From an uncultured Alistipes sp. (lineage in GTDB: Bacteria; Bacteroidota; Bacteroidia; Bacteroidales; Rikenellaceae), in contig CAUDHE010000108.1 in the NCBI GenBank assembly GCA_958449275.1, positions 1 through 7,092 on the forward strand: a DNA stretch of 7,092 nt, read 5' to 3'. The translations under genes were made by a program, and so were the position numbers. Below, piece by piece: positions 1 through 5,226 of this stretch. Position 1 is the stretch's first letter, and every line of letters begins with the position of its first letter. The notes below the pieces were generated by a model. That model was not told where the DNA came from, searched no databases, and saw only the letters and a list, made by a program, of their open reading frames with translations.

Positions 1-343
1 TCACGATCCTCAGTTTCAGCCCTTTGCCGTTGAAATATTTGGTTATGGCCTGACCGAGGTTACCCATACCTATGACGGCGACGTTCATCACGTTGTCGCT
101 GTCGAGAATGCCGTTTATGAACTCGATGAGGACCTTTACGTCGTAGCCTTTCTTGGTGTCGCTCGAGAAGCCTATCAACATCAGGTCGCGCCGCACCTGC
201 ACTGCCGTTATGCCGTGAATGCCCGCCAGCACGTGCGAGAATACGTGCGTGATGCCCTGCTTGTGGCACGCGAGCAGCGTGCGGCGGTATTCACTCAGTC
301 GCTCGATGGTCTTTTCGGGTATGTTGTTACCTACGGCCGACAT
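1..343 (-). CDS. rex: Redox-sensing transcriptional repressor Rex (partial, C-terminus beyond the left edge)
   Basis: Rex is a cytoplasmic dimeric repressor that binds DNA when NADH is low and lets go when NADH binds its Rossmann domain; it usually controls fermentation and respiration genes. Translating the minus strand from the ATG at 343-341 gives 114 residues with no stop before the window edge, roughly the first half of a family protein of about 215 residues. Residues 8-85 form the winged-helix DNA-binding domain: IPEKTIERLSEYRRTL opens it, the segment TAVQVRRDL (46-54) matches the family's recognition region, and KKGYDVKVL (64-72) matches the conserved KKGYxV element. The Rossmann start VAVIGMGNLGQAI (88-100) carries the dinucleotide motif G92-x-G94-x-x-G97. 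The start lies one base after the TAG of the LysM gene, so translation is probably coupled. No Shine-Dalgarno sequence is visible. Identity is secure; target genes cannot be told from this window, and the NADH-contacting C-terminal part is not seen. Confidence 0.93.
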   Translation of the reverse strand, partial: MSAVGNNIPEKTIERLSEYRRTLLACHKQGITHVFSHVLAGIHGITAVQVRRDLMLIGFSSDTKKGYDVKVLIEFINGILDSDNVMNVAVIGMGNLGQAITKYFNGKGLKLRIV

Positions 344-344
344 G

Positions 345-2204
345 CTATTCGAGCGTTATGGTGTAGTTGCGGTTGTAGTTCACGCGCACCCACTCCTGAT
401 TGACGTATTTGTCGCCGCGCTGTTTTTGTGCGAACTTGTAGTCGGTCTGCAACGGCTTGAAACGCATGTCGAGCAGATTGTATTCGATGTCGGAGCGCAT
501 CCCTTCGCAGAAGATTACCGCCGTATCGTAGCCGCGGTAGGCATAGAGCGACGGCAGCATGTGGTACGATCGTATGTAGCGGCTGTCGAAATCGCGCACG
601 GCTGCCGAATCGCGTTTGGCATGGTAGGTCGATATCATCACCACGTTGTTGTTGAAGAACGACGTGTGGTCGATATTGTTGAAACGGCCCCAGCGCGAGG
701 TGCCGAGCACCGTATAGGGTGCGCTCTTGGCGCTGCGCTCGGTGATGGCCGTGTTGGCCGAGGCGAGCGTGCCGAGGATGCGGTCGACGTCGATTTCCGA
801 ATCGGCCAGTACTATGAATAGGCACGGTGTTTCGTTCTTCAATATGTCGGTCATGTCGCCGACGGCCGATGCGGCCGAGTTGCGCGGAGTGAGTATCGAT
901 CGCTGGTTGAACGAATAGGTGTAGTCGGCATGGTTGCGGCCCTGCAACAGCGTCAGCACCTCCTGCTCGAACTCCTTGTCATACGACGAGGCGTATATCA
1001 GATAGATGTCGCGGCCGCCGTCGATGAGATCCGCTATTTTGTCGTATTTTTTCTCGGGAGCGGGTGAAAGCTGGTAAAGAACCGAACCGTTCACCGATTC
1101 GATGTTCGCCAGCGGCGACACTACGGGCACCGAATTGGTACGGGCGTATTGCATTACGGGATTCAGTTCGTCTTCGTAAACGGGACCTACGATTAGATCG
1201 GTCCCCGCGAAGGCGGGATCGGACACGATCTGCTCCACTTTGAGTCGGTTGTGCTCGGTGTTGTAGACCTTGAGATCTATATCGCCTTTGCCCTTGGCTT
1301 TCAAATCCTCCAGACCCAGCAGGAAACCTTGGTAAAACTCCACGTAGCTGGCGTTGGGCTTCGAATCGACGCTCAGGGGCAACATGAGAGCCACATCGAG
1401 CGTTTGGCCCGCAGGCACGGCTCGGAATACGGTGTTCTCGTCGTTGGGATACACTTCTGCGCCGAAGTGCTGTTCGGCGATATGGACGGCATTGTTGTGC
1501 TGATCGTCGGCCTCATCGGTGGCGGGAATGCGTATCATGGCGCCTGCTTTCAGTCCCTCGGTCACGTCGTTGAGTTCTGCGAAACGAGCCTCGGTGATTC
1601 CGTATCGTCGCGACAGCGAATAGATGGTCTCCCCGGGCTGCACGACGTGATATTCGTAGCCGTCGTCGGCAGCCTTGTTGAGATTGTCGGCATATTCGGC
1701 CATTTCGTCCCGAGCTTCCTCCTCCGATGAAGAACCTATTTCGGCTTTGCGGATCGAGAGCACATCGCCAATGGTAAGGCTTTGCGGATCGACCGAAGGG
1801 TTATCCTCGCGCAGCGTCGCCACCGAGATGTTATAATCGCGCGCGATGGCGTAAAGAGTCTCGCCCGCCTTGATCTTGTGCGAAAGGAACTCCTTTTTGC
1901 GTTTGCGTTCGGCGCGTGCGTCGGCTTTCGCCTTTTCGGGAACGGGGATCTTCACCGTCTGGTCGATTCTCAAGCCGTCGGCGGCATTAGGATTGCACTC
2001 CTTTATCACGCTCTCCGTCACTCCGTAGGCTTTCGCTATCGAGTAGAGCGTTTCACCCGATTTAACGGTGTGGACATAATATTTCTTGCCGTTGATGAAT
2101 ACGATTACGGCAGTCTTTTCTATTGCGGGGGCATATTCGGCCGCAATGCCGAGCGACATGGTGAATATCGCTCCTGCCGCAATGATTCGCTGTAACAGTC
2201 TCAT
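345..2204 (-). CDS. Secreted protein with three LysM domains and a type 1 periplasmic-binding (PBP1) domain
   Basis: A 619-residue protein. Residues 1-22 look like a Sec signal peptide (basic MRLLQR, hydrophobic core to about A22) without a lipobox cysteine, so the product is probably periplasmic. Three LysM repeats follow at about 43-87 (VKSGETLYSIAKAYGV), 108-152 (IKAGETLYAIARDYNI) and 185-227 (VQPGETIYSLSRRYGI); LysM modules bind the glycan of peptidoglycan. The linker at 90-106 is strongly basic (Lys/Arg-rich) and that at 155-180 strongly acidic. Residues about 268-590 resemble a PBP1 fold as in branched-chain amino-acid binding proteins: VALMLPLS (271-278), FYQGFLLGLEDL (290-301), DLIVGPVYEDEL (336-347), VPVVSPLA (359-366) and YRGYDTAVIF (556-565). 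No permease or ATPase gene is adjacent, so a transport role is not supported here; a cell-wall sensing or regulatory role is an inference. The start at 2204 is chosen because it gives the signal peptide. The gene follows the exonuclease after 78 bases and ends one base before rex. Confidence 0.85.
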   Translation of the reverse strand: MRLLQRIIAAGAIFTMSLGIAAEYAPAIEKTAVIVFINGKKYYVHTVKSGETLYSIAKAYGVTESVIKECNPNAADGLRIDQTVKIPVPEKAKADARAERKRKKEFLSHKIKAGETLYAIARDYNISVATLREDNPSVDPQSLTIGDVLSIRKAEIGSSSEEEARDEMAEYADNLNKAADDGYEYHVVQPGETIYSLSRRYGITEARFAELNDVTEGLKAGAMIRIPATDEADDQHNNAVHIAEQHFGAEVYPNDENTVFRAVPAGQTLDVALMLPLSVDSKPNASYVEFYQGFLLGLEDLKAKGKGDIDLKVYNTEHNRLKVEQIVSDPAFAGTDLIVGPVYEDELNPVMQYARTNSVPVVSPLANIESVNGSVLYQLSPAPEKKYDKIADLIDGGRDIYLIYASSYDKEFEQEVLTLLQGRNHADYTYSFNQRSILTPRNSAASAVGDMTDILKNETPCLFIVLADSEIDVDRILGTLASANTAITERSAKSAPYTVLGTSRWGRFNNIDHTSFFNNNVVMISTYHAKRDSAAVRDFDSRYIRSYHMLPSLYAYRGYDTAVIFCEGMRSDIEYNLLDMRFKPLQTDYKFAQKQRGDKYVNQEWVRVNYNRNYTITLE

Positions 2205-2218
2205 AAAATTAACATAGA

Positions 2219-2241
2219 GTTCGGCGATTGCGTCGCCGAAC
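2219..2241 (-). terminator. Perfect 9-bp hairpin between the exonuclease and LysM genes (terminator or leader hairpin)
   Basis: GTTCGGCGA (2219-2227) and TCGCCGAAC (2233-2241) are perfect inverted repeats around a 5-base loop. Read on the minus strand, the hairpin lies 41 bases after the exonuclease stop, and is followed by a U-rich but interrupted stretch (TCTATGTTAATTTT, 2218-2205) that runs straight into the LysM gene's ATG at 2204. It could be an inefficient Rho-independent terminator, an attenuator, or an RNA-processing or stability hairpin in a continuous transcript. I see no good Bacteroidetes-type promoter (TAnnTTTG) in the rest of this 78-base gap, which favours read-through rather than full termination. 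The hairpin is directly visible; its role is inferred. Confidence 0.5.
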
Positions 2242-2282
2242 CTTGGTTTGGTGTTATTGTATCCGCAGGGCGGGAAACGCCG

Positions 2283-3050
2283 TCAGCATTTCCTGTCGCG
2301 GAATCTTATCTCGGTAATGACCTTTTTGGTGTAGAGCGGGAAATCGCCGTTCATCATCCATGAATAGTAGCTCGGCTCCTCCTGAAATACCTCGCTCACC
2401 AAGCGGCCTTTGTGTTTGCCGAAACTGAATATTTCCTGCCCTTTCTCGTTGTAAGTTATGCGACCCGCATAATCGGCCGTTTCGCCGCGCGCCGAGAACT
2501 CCGCCAAAGCTGCGATGTCGTTGGGCAGATCGGGATAGCGGTCGAGCTGCGCCTTGAGGACCTCGTAGGTGGCCTTGGTGTCGGCTTCGGCCGAGTGGGC
2601 GTCGGTCAGATCCTTGTCGCAGTAGAATTTGTAGGCTGCCACCAGCGTGCGTTGTTCCATTTTGTGGAATATGTTCTGCACGTCGATGAACTTGCGTTTC
2701 TTGAAATCGACGTCGACGCCTGCGCGCAGGAACTCCTCGACCAGCATGGGCAGATCGAAACGATTGGAATTGAATCCGCCGAAATCGCAGCCCTCGATGA
2801 ATTGGTAGAGCGATTTGGCGATCTGCGCGAACGTGGGCGCATCCTTTACGTCGTCGTCGGTAATGCCGTGAATGGCCGTCGAGGTTTCAGGTATGTGCAT
2901 CTGCGGATTTATCAATCGGGTGCGGACCACTTCGTCGCCGTCGGGCATCACCTTCACCATCGATATCTCCACGATGCGGTCTTTGGCAGTATCAACGCCC
3001 GTCGTTTCCAGATCGAAGAAGACGATCGGGCGTTTAAGATTCAGATCCAT
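2283..3050 (-). CDS. DnaQ-like DEDDh 3'-5' exonuclease with ExoX-like C-terminal domain
   Basis: A 255-residue predicted 3'-5' exonuclease of the family that includes the DNA polymerase III epsilon (proofreading) subunit, exonuclease X and RNase T. The catalytic set is complete: Exo I FFDLETTG with D13 and E15; Exo II in FNSNRFDLPML (93-103) with D99; Exo III in AHSAEADTKAT (151-161) with H152 and D157, spaced five apart as in the DEDDh subgroup. After a linker, residues about 206-250 (IFSFGKHKGRLVSEV... SYYSWMM...) match the small C-terminal domain seen in ExoX-like proteins, with the FGKHKG turn and aromatic YYSW. The gene starts 10 bases after the dnaN stop, and this clamp-exonuclease pairing is, from memory, common in Bacteroidales, which suggests a role in replication fidelity or repair. 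Whether it is the replicative proofreading subunit or a separate repair nuclease cannot be decided here: epsilon-type annotation is frequent, but the C-terminal domain is more ExoX-like. Start at 3050 gives the expected short lead before Exo I. Confidence 0.9.
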   Translation of the reverse strand: MDLNLKRPIVFFDLETTGVDTAKDRIVEISMVKVMPDGDEVVRTRLINPQMHIPETSTAIHGITDDDVKDAPTFAQIAKSLYQFIEGCDFGGFNSNRFDLPMLVEEFLRAGVDVDFKKRKFIDVQNIFHKMEQRTLVAAYKFYCDKDLTDAHSAEADTKATYEVLKAQLDRYPDLPNDIAALAEFSARGETADYAGRITYNEKGQEIFSFGKHKGRLVSEVFQEEPSYYSWMMNGDFPLYTKKVITEIRFRDRKC

Positions 3051-3060
3051 TGCTTGAGGT

Positions 3061-4185
3061 TTATGCGTTTATCATCATGGGCATGAGCAGCATAAGGGTT
3101 TCGTTGCTCTGCTTGTCGTCGTATACGGGCTTGAACACTCCCGCACGGGTCGAATCGGCCAGCTCCACCACTACCGTGGGGGTGTCGATGTTCGACAATA
3201 TCTCGACGAGGAACGTCGATTTGAAACCGATGGTTACGGGATCGCCGTCGTAGCTGCACGATATGGTCTCGTTGGCCGACACCGAGAAGTCGATGTCCTG
3301 AGCCGTGAGGTTCACCCGATTGTCGGCAATGTCCATGCGTATGAGGTTGGTCGTGGGATTCGAACATACGGCCACGCGTTTGATGCCGTTCACGAACTCC
3401 ACTCGGTCGATGAGCACCTTATTGGGATTGGCGGCGGGGATTACGGCGTTGTAGTTGGGATAATTACCATCGATCAGACGGCACACCAGCTTGAAGTTTT
3501 TCAGTTCGAACGTTACGTTCTTTGCGTCGAACGTAACGGCCACGGCATCCTCCTCCTTAAGAAGCAACGTTTTGAGAAGGTTGGCGGGTTTCTTGGGCAG
3601 TATGAACGACGACGAGAATTCGTTGGCGTTCTCGGCCGCATATTTCACCAGTTTGTGGGCGTCGGTGGCAACGAAAGTGAGCGATTCGGGGCTGAAATCG
3701 AAGTATACGCCGTTCATCACGGGGCGCAACTCGTCGTCGGCAGTGGCGAATATGGTTTTGTTGATTCCGTTTACCAGCATGTCGACGTCCAGCGTGAGGC
3801 TCTTGCGTTCGTTGCCGAGGCTCTGCACGGCGGGATAGCTCACGGCGTTGGCTCCGGGGATCGAGAGGTGGCCGCTCGCCCACGTGATCGCAATCTCCCA
3901 CGTGGTGTCGTTCACGTCGATCTCCAACGGCATTTCGGGGAACTCCTTGAGCGAGTCGAGCATCAATTTGGCGGGTGCGGCGATCACGCCTTCGCGTTCG
4001 ATGTTCTCCACCGTGATAGACCCTATGAGGGTGGTCTCCAGATCGGATGTCGTGACGGTCAACTGACCATCTTTGAGTTCCATAAGGAAATATTCCAAAA
4101 TGGGAAGAGAACTTTTGTTGCTGATTACCTTGCCCGTGGTCGCCAGCAGCGACAACAGCGCAGAACTTGATACTGTAAATTTCAT
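3061..4185 (-). CDS. dnaN: DNA polymerase III subunit beta (sliding clamp)
   Basis: The beta clamp is a ring-shaped homodimer that encircles DNA and tethers DNA polymerase III and many repair proteins. This 374-residue protein has the usual length (E. coli: 366) and should form three repeated clamp folds of about 125 residues each. Typical features are the N-terminal MKFTVSSSALLSLL...GKVISNKSSLPIL (1-30), FLMELKDGQLTVTTSDLE (33-50), the domain 2 stretch following ATADDELRPVMNGVYF (about 146-161), and the C-terminal end LMLLMPMMINA, equivalent to the E. coli MPMRL terminus that lines the partner-binding pocket. The start at 4185 gives the standard MKF N-terminus. It lies 38 bases after the nucleoside phosphorylase and 10 bases before the exonuclease. 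No dnaA or other origin genes and no DnaA-box cluster are seen nearby, so there is no evidence for an origin here. Confidence 0.97.
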   Translation of the reverse strand: MKFTVSSSALLSLLATTGKVISNKSSLPILEYFLMELKDGQLTVTTSDLETTLIGSITVENIEREGVIAAPAKLMLDSLKEFPEMPLEIDVNDTTWEIAITWASGHLSIPGANAVSYPAVQSLGNERKSLTLDVDMLVNGINKTIFATADDELRPVMNGVYFDFSPESLTFVATDAHKLVKYAAENANEFSSSFILPKKPANLLKTLLLKEEDAVAVTFDAKNVTFELKNFKLVCRLIDGNYPNYNAVIPAANPNKVLIDRVEFVNGIKRVAVCSNPTTNLIRMDIADNRVNLTAQDIDFSVSANETISCSYDGDPVTIGFKSTFLVEILSNIDTPTVVVELADSTRAGVFKPVYDDKQSNETLMLLMPMMINA

Positions 4186-4197
4186 ATTGATGTCGAA

Positions 4198-4222
4198 TTG
4201 TTATCGAAATAATCGTTGTTAA
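4198..4222. promoter_or_regulatory. Possible Rex-like half-sites in the gap ahead of dnaN
   Basis: The 38-base gap between the phosphorylase and dnaN holds TTGTTAT (4198-4204) followed by CGAA and ATAATCG, giving a short dyad TTAT-CGAA-ATAA (4201-4212), and a second copy of the half-site, TTGTTAA (4216-4222), 18 bases on. Rex operators described in several Firmicutes and relatives read TTGTTAA-N4-TTAACAA or TTGTGAA-N4-TTCACAA. The left half fits well, the right half poorly (about 3 of 7). The interest comes from rex lying downstream in the same gene run, which would make this an autoregulatory site. AT-rich DNA makes chance matches likely. Confidence 0.18.
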
Positions 4223-4223
4223 A

Positions 4224-5108
4224 TCATTGTGCCGAAGCGAGTTTGTCGAGTGCCATGCCTATCATGCGCTCCACGAAAGGCTTGTAGTCGGTGCAGGCGT
4301 CGCGAGCTATGCGCTGCGCTATGACCGTGCACATCGTGGTGGCGCGGTGCCCCATGAGTGCGGCCAGACCGGCCAGTGCCGAACCCTCCATTTCGAAATT
4401 GGTTATGCGTCTGTCGCCGTAGCGGAACGATTCGATCTTGGCATTGAGATCGGGATCGGCGGGACGCAGACGCACCCAACGGCCTTGCGGGGCGTAGAAC
4501 CCGGGTGCCGCGATGGTTATACCCTCCGTCACCGAGTCTTTGAACAGTTCGCGCAATTCGGGATCGCAGTCGATGAAATAGGGTTTGGGCAGCAGTTCGC
4601 TCCACCCCGTGTGACGCATAAATGTGCGTTCGATCTCCAGATCGCACACATCGTTGCGTCCTTCGTAGAAGTTCAGAAGACCGTCGAAACCTACCGACGT
4701 GACCGAGTGCACCACTTCGCCAACCTCGATGTCGGGTTGCAGCGCGCCAGTGGTGCCCAACCTGACGAGGGTCAGGCGACGTTTGCGCTCCCTGACGGTG
4801 CGGGTGGCGAAATCGATGTTGGCCAGCGCGTCCAGTTCAGTTACGGATATGTCGATGTTTCCTATGCCGATTCCCGTCGATAATACGCTCATCCGTTTGC
4901 CGCGATAGATGCCCGTCACGGTATTGAACTCGCGATTCGACGCACGGCACTCCACGCTGTCGAACAGCGCCGACACCGTGGCGACTCGGGCGGGATCGCC
5001 CACCAGAATTACGGTGTCGGCGAGCTGCTCGGGACGCAGGTGCAGGTGGAATACCGAACCGTCGGCGTTGATTATCAATTCCGAAGATGGTATTATTCTG
5101 GTCTGCAT
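4224..5108 (-). CDS. Nucleoside phosphorylase, uridine phosphorylase type
   Basis: A 294-residue cytoplasmic enzyme of the NP-I nucleoside phosphorylase family, which splits a nucleoside with phosphate into base and (deoxy)ribose-1-phosphate for salvage. Visible motifs are ILVGDPARV (34-42, phosphate-binding glycine/Asp loop), STGIGIGN (77-84), the phosphate-binding RLGTTGALQ (116-124), GFYAPQGR (203-210) and NFEMEGSAL (237-245), whose E-M-E grips the ribose. Q208 and R210 in the Q-x-R arrangement correspond to the pair that recognises uracil in E. coli uridine phosphorylase (Q166, R168), which supports a pyrimidine substrate. It is about 40 residues longer than the 253-residue E. coli enzyme, nearer to the longer uridine phosphorylases. 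It is the first minus-strand gene after the divergent promoter region, and dnaN follows 38 bases later. Substrate (uridine, deoxyuridine or thymidine) is inferred, so no symbol is given, although udp is the usual one. Confidence 0.88.
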   Translation of the reverse strand: MQTRIIPSSELIINADGSVFHLHLRPEQLADTVILVGDPARVATVSALFDSVECRASNREFNTVTGIYRGKRMSVLSTGIGIGNIDISVTELDALANIDFATRTVRERKRRLTLVRLGTTGALQPDIEVGEVVHSVTSVGFDGLLNFYEGRNDVCDLEIERTFMRHTGWSELLPKPYFIDCDPELRELFKDSVTEGITIAAPGFYAPQGRWVRLRPADPDLNAKIESFRYGDRRITNFEMEGSALAGLAALMGHRATTMCTVIAQRIARDACTDYKPFVERMIGMALDKLASAQ

Positions 5109-5154
5109 ACGATAAATTTTCTCTGTTTGTCTTTTTTATGTGGCATAAAAGTAA

Positions 5155-5162
5155 TATATTTA
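5155..5162 (+). promoter_or_regulatory. Candidate -7 element of the glmM promoter
   Basis: TATATTTA matches 7 of 8 positions of the Bacteroidetes -7 consensus TAnnTTTG. A TTTG that could act as the -33 element is at 5126-5129, but the 25-base spacing is longer than the usual 19-21, so the assignment is weak. It predicts a leader of roughly 55-60 bases before the glmM ATG. TATTTTAA at 5194-5201 is a poorer alternative. Confidence 0.33.
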
Positions 5163-5172
5163 CCTCGAATTA

Positions 5173-5180
5173 CAAAAATA
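5173..5180 (-). promoter_or_regulatory. Candidate -7 element for the leftward phosphorylase-dnaN gene run
   Basis: On the minus strand these bases read TATTTTTG, a full match to the Bacteroidetes -7 consensus TAnnTTTG. A TTG at 5207-5205 is the nearest candidate -33 element with 24 bases between, rather longer than usual. Transcription would start near 5166, giving a leader of about 58 bases before the ATG at 5108. Its core would overlap that of the proposed glmM promoter. Confidence 0.45.
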
Positions 5181-5226
5181 AATCAACCTTTTTTATTTTA
5201 AGTACAACTGCATAAAACCGTAATAA

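Larger units (their letters stand above)
5109..5226. promoter_or_regulatory. AT-rich divergent intergenic region
   Basis: This 118-base stretch separates the leftward phosphorylase-dnaN run from rightward glmM and is strikingly AT-rich against the GC-richer genes either side. It must hold the promoters for glmM and probably for the leftward run. Both starts are preceded by A-rich leaders rather than a Shine-Dalgarno sequence (minus strand: GAGAAAATTTATCGT before ATG; plus strand: CATAAAACCGTAATAA before ATG), as usual in Bacteroidetes. There is no hairpin of note and no open reading frame. Confidence 0.75.

Noticed and set aside
219..821. Plus-strand frame of 200 codons across the rex/LysM junction
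   Set aside because: It crosses two well-supported minus-strand genes and its translation has no family features.
2886..2905. Possible clamp-binding peptide in the exonuclease (QEIFSF at residues 205-210 or QIAKSLYQF at 76-84)
   Set aside because: Neither fits the QLxLF/QxxLxF pattern well, one lies in the conserved C-terminal domain and the other in the nuclease fold. Listed coordinates are only a nominal place in the gene.
2412..3086. A 224-codon plus-strand frame over the exonuclease, with similar ones over dnaN (3655-4170) and the phosphorylase (4227-4883)
   Set aside because: All lie opposite genes with clear motifs, have no recognisable domains and no promoter; they are antisense shadows.
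3061..4223. Possible replication origin next to dnaN
   Set aside because: No dnaA, no cluster of TTATNCACA boxes and no AT-rich unwinding region of note beside dnaN; in Bacteroidetes dnaN is often away from the origin.
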